A stretch of DNA of 64,000 nucleotides from Pythium myriotylum (taxonomy: Eukaryota; Oomycota; Peronosporomycetes; Pythiales; Pythiaceae), in the NCBI GenBank assembly GCA_023091665.1, contig JALJCQ010000007.1, positions 930,001-994,000 of the forward strand, given 5' to 3'. Shown piece after piece: positions 19,824 through 30,439 of the stretch. A program made the position numbers and the translations under genes. Numbering within the stretch: position 1 is the first letter of the stretch; every line of letters begins with the position of its first letter. The notes under the pieces were generated by a model. The model had not been told where the DNA came from. It saw nothing but the letters and a program-made list of their open reading frames with translations, and searched no databases.

Positions 19824-21774
19824 ATGATGCGCCGCTCCGTTCGCGCGCTGCTTTCTCGCCAGAGCGCCGCAGCGCAGCGACCAGCGGCACGGAGCGCGTC
19901 AGCACTGCAATGCGCAGCTTCCGCCGCGTCGAACGCGGGTCTTTCGGCCGTGCAGATGTGTCTGTGGACTGAGAGCCGGCGCAGTTTCCACTCGACTCGG
20001 CTTTCGCTGCACACTCACCACAACCGCGACAAGCATGACGTGTTGCCAATGGATCAAGTGGTCAGCCACATTGAAATCATGGAGAGCTGGTCCTGCAGCG
20101 GTTGCGGCATTGCTCTACAGACCGAGCAGCCGAGCCAAGTCGGATACCTGCCCAAGGCGCTGCTGGGCAAGATCAAGCACATCCGCGAGCTCAAGAAGTT
20201 GCGCTGTGAGCGTTGCTTCAACATCACGCACTACGGCAAGATCACGGACGCCAAGCTCCCGTACGACGAATACGAGAAGCGTGTGCTCGAGCTTAAGGCT
20301 AAGGACATGCTGATGGTCCAGCTCGTCGATATTCTTGACATCTCTGGTAGTCTGCTGCCGAAGGCGCGGCACTTGTTCGGTAACAAGGAGGTGCTTCTCG
20401 TCGTCAATAAAGGCGACTTGATCCCGGAAAAGTCAGGTATTCGTCGACTTATGCGTCGCATTCAGACGCAGGCAAAGTAAGTACTCTTAGCATCTTGAAC
20501 CGTGATGACTGGCATCCAACAAGATTTGTGGCGTTGGATCTAGGGCTGCGGGTATCGAAAACGTCAAGGCCGTTTATCTCGTGAGCGCGATGAAGGGCAT
20601 TGGCATGAAGGAGATTGTGGAAGACATCAAGAAGTACCGTAAGGGGCGAGATATTTGCGTTGTCGGCGCTGCAAACGTGGGCAAGTCGACCTTTCTGAAC
20701 TCGCTCATGAAGTACCTCGTCGACCGCAAGTGGCAACACAACCACCGCAAGTACATGAAGCACCCACAAGTCTCACTTGAAGAGCTCCAGGATGAGGAAT
20801 CACTAGAGATGCTCAACGTGGACAGCTCAGAAATGGAAGCTAACGCCGGCTCCGATGGCATTGACGTCCACCTTGAGGCGGGGGAGACGCTCGAAATGTA
20901 TGATGATGCAGACGACGAGGAGCGTGAGATGACGACGTCGCCTCTGCCCGGCACTACGTTGGCAGTACAGCACTTGCCGATTATCGCCAATAACGAACTG
21001 TTCAATGTCCTCGATACGCCGGGCCTGATCGTCGATTCGAAGCGCCAGAAGCTCATCGAGATTCTCGCGCTTGATGGTGCGGCTCAACTTAAGAACGTCT
21101 TTCCATCCAAGACTCTACCAGTAAGTATCGTTTTCGTTTGGTACGGCTCGAAATGCGTCAGCGGCTAAATCGGAGTTATGTTAGATGACGACTTACAAGA
21201 TGCAGAGTGGTCGTTCGCTCTTCCTCGGTGGCCTTGTTCGTTTTGACTACGAAACAGCTGAGGGGTTGGACAAGGACAAGAACCTCCTCCTCTTCACTTG
21301 GCACGGCGTGCTCCCCGGCCATCTTACCAAGACAGCACGTGCGTATTTTCATTCGCGAGTTCTTCGTATTCCGGCGTCTCACTAACGTATGTCATTGCAG
21401 ATGCCGCTGAAACCTTCCTTCGTCACGCTGGAGGGCTGCTCGCTCCACCACGCGGACTCGATGCATTGAGTTTCACTGGTCCACTAATCCACTCACGCGA
21501 CATTCTCCTTAAAGACTACGTCACCAAAGAGGTGCTGACAAAATCGAAAAGCGCGAAGAAGCCTAAGCGTACGACAGTTGTGGAGCTCGAGATTCCAGGC
21601 TTCGGCTGGCTCTCGGTAACGGCCGTTGACCTCGATGGGACGCTCGCGGCCGAGCAGACGTTACAGCACGCCAAGATCGCCGTGTCCACGTGCCGTGGTG
21701 TGTCAGTGTCTCCTCGCTCCCCCCTGTTCCCTTTCGAGATGTCAACGTCCAAGAGTGCGACCTGGAAGTCGTAG
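19824..21774 (+). CDS. NOA1: Circularly permuted mitochondrial GTPase, NOA1/YqeH family
   Basis: Ribosome-assembly GTPase of the mitochondrial matrix. Exons 19824-20476, 20544-21120, 21185-21338 and 21401-21774 give 585 residues. The N-terminus (MMRRSVRALLSRQ, R/S/A-rich) is a typical presequence. A zinc finger follows with CxGC near residue 90 and CERC near 129 (RCFNITHY), the YqeH hallmark. The GTPase motifs are in permuted order: G4 NKGD (near 194), then G1 GAANVGKS (near 263), then G3 DTPG (near 375), which excludes ordinary Ras-like or Era GTPases. An acidic insert (DADDEEREMTT) lies between G1 and G3. The C-terminal domain with KPKRTTVVELEIPGFGW fits the family. It is transcribed away from the HDAC gene. 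Confidence 0.93.
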
Positions 21775-21870
21775 ACATTTAGTTTGGATCTCAATAGAGA
21801 AACTTGTATCGAAAGAAAACTCTAATTTATTGTGTGGATCGTCCAAGCAGCTCGGTCTCGGTCTTGAGGT

Positions 21871-24800
21871 CTACATCTGAATCTTGCTGAAGTACTGGAC
21901 AAGGCAGAGGTTATTGTGGAGCAACTGCTGCAAGTGCTCCCACTGCTTCTGCTGTACGGCGCAGAGCGTCTCGACACGAGTCAGCAGAGCCGAATTAGCG
22001 ACGAGGAGCTGTTCGTAAAGCTTGAGGAAACGGTTCAGATATGCCTGGAGAACCTGGAAGTGTCGGCGAGTGGCCATTTCCTCTTCCAAGAACTGGAGGA
22101 ACAAGCCGAGCAACTCCTTGCCTTCGTCATCGAATTCACCCATGCACAATGTGTTCAGCTCCACGTCAACAGCCGACGCTGACAATGTCTGAAGGTAAGA
22201 TGCAACTCGATGGAATCGAGTGTGACGTCCGTGAAGATCGTCCTCCGATGCCATAGTTTCTTCGTCATCATCTTCCACAGCCTCAACTAGCAGGCTTGCA
22301 AGTTTGCATCTTGTCGTAACCATGCCCGTGCTCTTCATGATGCGAGAGCCAAGTGCCACAGGCTCTGCCGTCCCTGACTTGGTCACCTTTTCTTCATCAT
22401 CTTCGCCTTCCGCGGCCTCGTCATCCTCGTCGCCCCATGCTTCGTCATCTTCGCCGACGCCCCAACCATGCATAGCCGTCTCTTCATCATCCACTGTTTC
22501 TTCCTTCTCGGCGGTCTCCTTTACCTTCTGCTCCTTCTTCTGCGCTTCGGTGAGAGGCACGAACGTCGGGTGGACGTCATCCTTTCGCGCCGTTTGCAGG
22601 AAGAACGGTGCCTTCTCGGGGGCCTTTGGTGGCTCAATCGGCTTGTTACGCTTCTTGATGAGCTCCAAGTGGAAAAGTGACTCCCAATAAGCGCGAGGAG
22701 CCGTCGAGAGCGTGATCAGCGACTCGTCCAGCGGTTCGACGTCGCTACCTGAGCCCTCCGTATCAGTCTTGTCGGCGTCGCTCTGGGTGGCCTTGGTCTC
22801 AGCCACAGACTGACCGTTGTCAACAACGACATGGGGGTTGCGCTCGGAGCCGTAGCCCAGAGCATCTTCGTTCTCCACTTCATTCAGTGCGACCGGCATG
22901 TCCAGCAGGGTCGGAGTCTGCGGCTCCGAGTCAAGGAACACGTCGGCGAAAAACGCACGATTGGCCCATAGGTAAATACCCACATGACCCACGTGCGTTG
23001 TCGCGAGGAATTCACCCGTCGGTGACACCGCTAGGCCAGTTACAGGTTTCTGGAACTTGACCCAGTCGACGCACTTGGCCGTCGGAATATCCCAGACACG
23101 AAGGCTCGCATCTGCCGACGACGAGAAGAGCCAACGAGCATCTCGTGAGAACTGGAGGTCCGTCAAGCGGTGGGTGTGCCCCTGGAAGCGACGCACCAGT
23201 TTACGGGTTTGGACGTCAAACACACGGATGATCTGGTCGTCGCTGGCGATCGCGAGCATGTTTGAGTCACGGTGAAGCTCAATCTGCGAGATTGAAGTGC
23301 CAAGATCGACTTGGTAAAGTAGCGCGTGTGTGCGGAAGTCCCAGAACTTGAGCATGCCGTCAATACCAGCAGAGACAACCTGAGCATTGAGCGCGTCAAC
23401 AACCACTCCGCTGACTGGGCCGTCGTGAATATGGTGGATGCTCTGATCCTCGGCTTCAGCCAGCTGTGTCCCCGGAAGCACGAGCGAGCGGATGATCTGC
23501 GGCTTCGGCGTCGCGGCCGTCGGATATGACCCGCGTTTATCACCAGACTGCATGTTGTATCGGTAGACCGCGCCGCCAACCGACCCGACGAGCGCAAAGT
23601 TGCCACACGTCGAGATCGCAACGCACGTGGCCTGTGTTTTCTGGCGGCGCAAGTCCTCTTCACTACCTGGGGTGACGCGGAAGCTCGGGTCGAACTGGCG
23701 CAGCACTTTCTTGCCAATGGCGCGGTGCTCGAAGCGCCAGACGTACGCCGCTGTCTCATTTTCGTGGCAAGTCACGACGTTGGACCAGTCGCGTTCACGC
23801 GTCTCCATTGCGGCGAACTGCGTGATCGGTGGGAGCTTCAGATCTTCGACTCGCACGTGGAGCTTCTTAGCCTTCTTGAGCATCGGACCCTGCGACATCT
23901 CCGTGCTTTGCTGCTCGCGCGCCGTGTGGAAGACGCGGAAGGCGCGGTCCTGACCGGCACTAAGGATCTGGCAGCTCGTGCCGTCGGCGCCGTCAGCCAT
24001 GGTCGCGAGCGTGTTGTTACCGTAGTAACGGATACGCGTAGGCGGGGCCATATGACCTTCGCGCGACTTGAGTAGCCGTGCCGTGCCGCCGGTGAGGTGA
24101 TCGAAGATCCACATTTTGATCGAGTTATCGGTGCCAGTGGAGAGGAGAATGGGTTCATTCTGGAGGAAAACCAGCGATGTGATGCGGCTTTCGTGAGCGC
24201 CCGCGATGACCGACTCGAGTCTCTTGCTCTCCAGGTTCCAGACAGCGATGTCGCCTGTGGTCGTGCCAGACACGACGAACGGTGCCTGTGCGCCAGAGTC
24301 CGTGCGGAAAGATAGCGCCGTAACGCGCCCCTGCTCCTGCGAGAAGTCGAGCACAAGCTTATCAAACTGCAAATGGTGCATGATGACACGGCCGTTCGCG
24401 AGACCGACGCCGACAACGTCGACTGCTGGAGATTGGGTGAGCGATGTCACACCTGACTTCCAGCCTTTGAACGTGTAGATACACTTCATCGAGCGGATGT
24501 TCCACAGCTGCAGCGCACCTTCCTCCGACCCGACCAGAACTTTGTTGAGATATGTCGCCGGGTGCATCATAACTGACGGTGTGAAAGTGTGAGGGAACTT
24601 TAGTTCGTTCAACAACTCCATCGTGCTGCAGAAAACCAACGAGTCAGTGCCATAGACAGTAAGAAGACGGCATAACAGGAGGTTAAAACGTACTCGAGGT
24701 CCCAAATGAGAATGGTGCGAGCGTCGTCCATGGAGAAGAGCACGTTGCCGACCTTGAGCAGTTGCTTGATGTTGCCCTTGTGGCCCGAGAGCGTGTTGAC

Positions 24801-25106
24801 ATGCTCGACGCGCTTCCAGACAAGGATCTCGCGGCCACATGCCGTGAATGTGAGCTGCTTCTTCGCGAGCACTTCAAGCGCGAGGATCTTCTTCGGCAGC
24901 TGCGGCGACACGAGCACCGGCGTGAGCTTGTCGCACTTGTACACGACGAACGACTTGCCGAGCGAGGCCGTCGCGAAGCTCTCCTTGCCCATGGCATACC
25001 AGACGATCGGCAGGTCGTCCACGATCATGCCGATCGCTCGGAAACACTGCAGCAGGCGGCTCGACTGGCAGCGTGAGAGCTGCGCATCAGGCGAAGACGA
25101 GGCCAT
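21871..25106 (-). CDS. UTP21: U3 snoRNP protein Utp21/WDR36
   Basis: WD40 component of the small-subunit processome in the nucleolus, needed for early 18S rRNA processing. Two exons, 25106-24694 and 24625-21871, give 1,055 residues. The N-terminal half contains many WD repeats with GH...WD pairs (SGHKGN...IWDLD, HESRIT...IKMW, GHTHRLT...LRVWD), arranged as two propellers. The hallmark HPATYLNKVLVGSEEG near residue 165 is almost diagnostic for Utp21. A low-complexity acidic region (DDEAWGDEDDEAAEGEDDEE) precedes the C-terminal Utp21 domain with VDVELNTLC and a helical end. The 68-nt intron joins IWDL-D-TMELL in the correct frame. Length is slightly above the human protein because of the acidic linker. 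Confidence 0.95.
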
Positions 25107-25517
25107 GGCTGAGACGTGTGACGACGGATTGCGCAGCGAGTTTTGAGTCTTGGAAGACGAGAGTCGCGCGTACTAGTGGCGCGAGAAGCCGCCAATCGAT
25201 TTGGCCTCTCAAAGGGCAGGGGTCGTGCGCGTGGCGAGCTCCGGACGCAGCGAGAGCGAGAGGCCGACGGTCGCTCGAAGCGCTCCAATCGATGTCTCCT
25301 CAAGAAATGACTGGAAACAGTGCCATGATCAGGTGGACTGTAACCACTCGTGTTAAGTACGATATAGTGATGAATCGCACTTATTTGAGAAGTGTAGCCA
25401 TGTTCATCAGGGAGATCAAGCATCAGCACGACACCAGCGATCATGGTTTTATATCTAAGTCTACGCCGCCGAATGGGAGGGCGGAGGCACATTTACTATG
25501 GACTCCTATGTTCTTAA
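25107..25517. other. Intergenic between HMBS stop and UTP21 start
   Basis: Both flanking genes are on the minus strand. It should include the UTP21 promoter and HMBS 3' end. No gene, RNA or repeat recognised. Confidence 0.5.
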
Positions 25518-26925
25518 CTACTGGGCGACCGTCGCCGTCGCCGTCGCCGTCGCCGCCGCAGCAGCAGCAGCATCGCCCGGGGCCTCCATGTCACCGTACG
25601 TGATCGCTCGCTTCTCGCCGACCTTGCCGAGATACTCGCGGGCCTCCTCGCTCTTGAGGAAGCGTTCCGCGAGCGCCTCGCCGAGACCCTCGGCTTCTTC
25701 GCGAGGACCCGAGATCATATCTGAAAAATACAGAAAAAGGGAACGTAAGTGCGACTATCTCGTCCTTCAAGATTGAAAAGGGAGACGAACCTGAGATGCT
25801 TCGCTTGCCATCGCGCGAGTAGATCTTCGCAGTGAGAGTGAGCGTGTCTTCGTCGAGGGTCGTGTTGACGGCCATAGCGATCTGGACGCAAAGAGCAGGT
25901 GCATCGAGTTAGCATCACTCGAAACGATGGGACTTGAGCAAGCCAGAAACTCACTTGGCAGCCACCCTCAATGTTGTATAGCAGGCTACGCTCCGCTGTG
26001 CACAGCTGAGCCGACTTCTCGTGCTCGATCTTCGAGAGCATCTCCAGGATCTAAAGCATATGATGGTGTCAACGATCTTCGCAATATTTTCGACATGAAA
26101 GAATCTCACCTCTTTGTCGTCAGCTCGGCACTCAATGCCAATACTTCCCTGGCCGACACCGTAGCCAAACGAGTCCAGCGGCAGCAATTCGTCAATGCGG
26201 TCACCGAGGCCGCCACGACGGAAACCGCAGGCAGCGACGATCATCGCATCGTAGTCGTCGTGCTCATCGAGCTTCGCCAAACGCGTCTGGATGTTTCCGC
26301 GGATTGTCTTGATATCAAACGTTGGGAACATGCTGCGCAGCGCCGCCTCACGACGAAGAGAGCTCGTGCCGATGACGCTTCCCTCCGGGAGCTGCTTGAG
26401 CGAGGTGATTCCGTTGGCCTTGTGCTTGGGGTGGATGATCGCGGCGTCTTCTGGGCTCTCCCGCTTGCAGATCGCGCCGAGCACGAGTCCAGGCGGCAGC
26501 GTCGTCGGCATATCCTTGAGCGAGTGGACAGCAAAGCGAGCACGTCCAAGCAGCAAGTCCTCCTGCACAAGGACGTGGGTCAAAAATGAGCTCTCCATCC
26601 TTCCACCCACGCTCCGTCAACGGCGCGCAATCGTACCTCGAGGCTCTTGGTGAAGAGCCCCGACGCGGTCTGCGTGCCGAGCTCGCTCAGATGGCGGTCG
26701 AGCACCTGGTCGCCGATCGTGTCCTGCTGGCCGACGATGAACTCGATGTCCGGGTAGAGTTTCTGAATGTCGCCAACGTTTGCGTCAGTCGCTAGTTAGC
26801 GATGGATGTAGCGTCAGCTCAAGAGGGGAGCACGTGGCGCGCACCTGGAGCATGCCGATGACCTCGTTGGTCTGGACCATCGCCAGTTGGCTCTTGCGCG
26901 AGGAGACGTAGATGGCCTTGCTCAT
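25518..26925 (-). CDS. HMBS: Porphobilinogen deaminase (hydroxymethylbilane synthase)
   Basis: Third step of the common tetrapyrrole pathway: condenses four porphobilinogens to hydroxymethylbilane. Six exons: 26925-26845, 26762-26637, 26562-26110, 26050-25955, 25881-25791 and 25720-25518, giving 349 residues. N-terminal SSRKSQLAMVQT, the central AVHSLKDMPT, the RRxA region (TSSLRREAALR), RGNIQTRL and the dipyrromethane-cofactor cysteine in EGGCQ (Cys251) are all present. No mitochondrial or plastid presequence is seen, so a cytosolic enzyme is likely, as in animals and fungi. The last exon ends with an Ala/Thr tail coded by a GTCGCC/GCA microsatellite. It shares a 349-bp divergent promoter with the MutS gene; CCATTCC near 26950 on the minus strand is initiator-like. 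Confidence 0.96.
25525..25572. repeat. GTCGCC and GCA microsatellite in HMBS last exon
   Basis: About four GTCGCC hexamer units followed by six GCA-type triplets on the plus strand. On the coding (minus) strand they give an A6-AT-AT-AT type tail at the HMBS C-terminus, outside the enzyme fold. Length variation here should be tolerated. Confidence 0.8.
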
Positions 26926-27274
26926 GGTGCGTCGCGGAGGGAGGGGAATGGGAACTGAGCTGCTCGTGCCGGGGGTGCGCTGTCCCCACGGCCTCGATCT
27001 GGGGTCCCGGGCAGGAGCTCTCCGGATGGAACCACGCGCTGTCTTTCTGGACCGAAAAGGCGTCGTTTGATTGGTTCGAATAGTGGAGTTAATCCATTTC
27101 TATTGGATGAAAACACGCTCAAATCTGACGCATTGGCAGAAATTGCCCGCAGGCCAGCTGGGAATCAGCTTGGTCCAGAGGAAGATAAACTGTTGGCGGA
27201 GTTTCCGTCGATGGATAATAGTGGATTAGTAGCTATTTCAGTAGATTTCTTCACCACCCGAGCCCACGTCACTG
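26926..27274. promoter_or_regulatory. Divergent promoter of HMBS and MutS genes
   Basis: 349 bp between two divergent start codons. A minus-strand CCCATTCCCC near 26950 and a plus-strand CCATTTC near 27094-27100 fit the oomycete initiator pattern. No repeats or RNA genes. Confidence 0.4.
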
Positions 27275-30200
27275 ATGGCAATGCTGCTTGGTTTCCGGCT
27301 CCAGCTCGCGACGCGCGTCGGGCGACTCGCCGCTGCGCGTGGCGTGCGTCCGCTCGCTGGCCGTGTCTCCTATGACATGTCGATGCCACGCGCCGCGCTG
27401 GCGACTGCGAGCGCCGACAAGGTCACGCCCATGGTGCAGCAGTACCTCGAGCGCAAGAAGGCCTACCCTGGTACGACTTGGTCGCAGACGATCGTCGCGT
27501 CGTGACTGAGAGAGGACGTCGCGTAGACTGCATGCTGCTCTTTCAAGTGGGCGACTTTTACGAGTTCTTTGGCGAGGACGCGCGCCGCGCCTCGACGGTG
27601 AGTCTGCTTTTCCGCCGAGGACTAAACTACGTCAACTTGCTCATGCACGATGTCGACGTTGCAATGTAGCTGCTGAGCCTGGCGCTGACGCGAAAGTCCA
27701 AACAGACGAGCGCGTTCGAGGACATGTGCGGCTTCCCCATGGCCTCGCTGGACTCGTACGTGGAGAAACTCGTGCGTTTTGGTGTCCATTGTGTCGGTTG
27801 CTTTGGTCGTGACACACCTCTCCATTTGTGCGGTCAACTGTAGGTCATGCATCACGGCGTGAAGGTGGCCATCTGCAACCAAGTGGAGGTGAGTGATCCT
27901 GTAGGCTCGCTTGTGCAAGAGATAGACACGAAATGGTTTGGTAGAGTGCCTCGACGGCTCGCCAACGAGGGCATAAGACGCTTGTCGACCGCCAGGTCGT
28001 GCGTATCATTACGCCCGGATCTCTTGTGGAGGACGCTATGCTGAGTCCGGCTGAAAACAACTACCTTGCGGCCGTCTACGCCTCACCATTGAGCAACCTG
28101 TGGGGTGTTGCCTGGGCAGACGTGTCCACAGGCGAGTTTGTTTCGACATCCGCAACTAGTGATCGGCTTGCGAGCACGCTCGTCCGGTGCTCTCCGAAGG
28201 AGGTTTTAATTCCAGAGAGTTGGCTATTGGAGAGTGAAGCCAACAGCAGCCAAGAGAACGAGTGGCTAAGGCAGCTAGCCGAGGCATTGCCCAGTTCGTG
28301 CATGAAGACCTACAGACCATTGTCTTGCTTCAATGCTCCCACCAAGACCCGCGACAACCGAGAAACCGAGCAAAGTGCGGCTGCAGCCATTGTCGACTAC
28401 GTTGCATTCACGCAACAGTCCAATGCGACGTCTTTGCGAGTACGTGAACCACAACACCTAGAAAGCTCAGACCACATGATCATCGATCCAAGTGCGTGGA
28501 GGAGTCTCGAAATTGCAAAATCGTTGGCGGGAACGAAGCAGTCAAGCTTGTTACAGTGTGTAGATGATACTATTACACCTTCGGGGTCGCGGTTGCTTGC
28601 TGTACGTTCCTTTTTCACGCACTCTACATCTATGAGGAGCTGATTGGGTCTTTGCAGTCACACTTGGCATCACCACTGACGAACATCAAGCTTCTCAACC
28701 GGCGGCTAGACTGTGTTTCCTACTTTGTAGCGAACGAGAGGATACTCAAGCGTGTACGAAAACAACTCGTTCAAGTCTCCGACGTTGAACGTAGCATCCA
28801 GCGACTCTCAGCTGGTGCGGGAACCCCAAAAGATCTTCAGAGTATCGCTGTCACTATTGCCGAAGCAAAGGAGCTTGCGCGGATATTGGGTAAGGAGGAG
28901 GAGTCCAAGTTCGGACATATAGGTCCCCTCCCAGATTTGCTAAGTAGCATTTGCGCTGACCTGTTCGTGGAGTCTGGCGATGAAAGATCCGGCATGGATC
29001 AACTCGCCGCGAGAATTCTCGCCGCGCTTTCGGATGACGGAACTGCATTGAACACAAAGAGCGGCTTCGTCAAAGAAGGGTACGACAAGACCCTAGACAA
29101 GTGGCGAAGCATCCTTAATGTGGGACCACAAATATCCCAAAAAGATGCCCTGCAGCAAAAGTATAGACGACTAGTTGGTTCAACTCGACTGCGCGTCGGC
29201 TATCAGACAGAACGCGGTTTCTTCATTGATGTACCCCATGAAGAAAGCTCGAAGCTGATGGAGGCTGCCATGAACTCTGGAAGTCCCAGCGACTTGGACG
29301 GCCTTGATATGATCCAATCTCTCAAGAATTTTGCCCGATTTCGAACTAACGAGTTGAAGGAGCTAAACCGCGAGCTGATGGAGGCAACACAAGAGATAGC
29401 GCGGATTGAGCTCGAAATTTTCGATTCACTTCGAGATGCAGTACTTAGGGTTGCACCCACCCTCCAGCTCATGGCCAAGGCGATTGCACAGCTTGACGTG
29501 ATCGGTTCTCATGCCCAGATTGCTCTAGAACGAAATTTTTCGCGTCCAGTTCTTGATACCAGCACGGAGCTTCACATCGAGGACGGACGCCACGCTGTGG
29601 TTGAGGCTGCGCATCTACAAGGCAAGAACTCAAAATACGGCACTCGAGCGTTTGTGCCCAATAGTCTGCATCTCGTCCCGACTGATGAAAACAAAAACGC
29701 GGAGCTGCCTCAAGGGGCCTGCTGGCTCCTGACCGGCCCGAACATGGGAGGCAAAAGCACATTCCTTCGTCAAAATGCGCAGCTTGTTATATTAGCCCAG
29801 AGTGGCAGCTATGTCCCTGCGCGCTTTGCACGCGTGGGTATCGTCGATAAACTATTCTGCCGAGTCGGATCGGCAGACGACCTTGCGTCCGACAAGAGCA
29901 CATTTTTGGTGGAGATGCAAGAGACTGCAACAATCCTGACCCAGGCAACATCGAGATCCTTCGTTCTTATGGATGAGGTCGGGCGGGGCACCGCGGTAAA
30001 TGATGGTGTTGCTATTGCCGGGGCGGTGCTTGAAGCCCTTTGTGAGAAGCAGATCCGTGTTTTATTTGCAACCCACTTCACAGCTTTAGGCACTCTCGTA
30101 GCAGAGAAACATCGCCGTGAGATGCAAATGCATCGGATGGAAGTGCTCGAGCGACGCCGCACTGGGCCGGATCAAGCGACAATGACGCAATTGGTCTTTA

Positions 30201-30319
30201 CCCATCGTGTCGTTCAGGGACTTGCTCCTCACTCGTACGGAATTCACACTGCTGGGCTCGCCGGGTGTCCAAGTACCGTCGTGGACCGAGCAGCTCAGCT
30301 ACTAGAGCAACTCAAGTAA
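27275..30319 (+). CDS. MSH1: MutS-family mismatch protein, MSH1-like, mitochondrial
   Basis: DNA mismatch/recombination surveillance ATPase, probably in mitochondria. Exons 27275-27470, 27527-27597, 27670-27771, 27844-27888, 27945-28601 and 28658-30319 give 910 residues. The N-terminus (MAMLLGFRLQLATRVGRLAAARG) looks like a presequence. Domain I follows directly with TPMVQQYLERKKAYP and the mismatch-wedge region VGDFYEFFGEDA, as in bacterial MutS and eukaryotic MSH1 rather than MSH2-6. Domain V has Walker A GPNMGGKST (near residue 718), LMDEVGRGTA and the ATHFTAL segment. Introns are confined to the 5' third. The C-terminus ends soon after the ATPase, without the GIY-YIG nuclease found in plant MSH1. 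Yeast-type MSH1 is the closest architectural match. Confidence 0.92.
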
Positions 30320-30439
30320 CATATCCGAAATCACGACTAATTAATTGTCTACTGACATATTGCATCAGCACATGAATAAATGGACGACGGCGTGTCGAAC
30401 AAAGCGTTCTCAGTACGTTGCGATAAGATCCGGGGCTAA

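Noticed and set aside
27060..27100. GGTTCGAAT resembling a tRNA T-loop
   Set aside because: No acceptor, D or anticodon stem can be formed around it.
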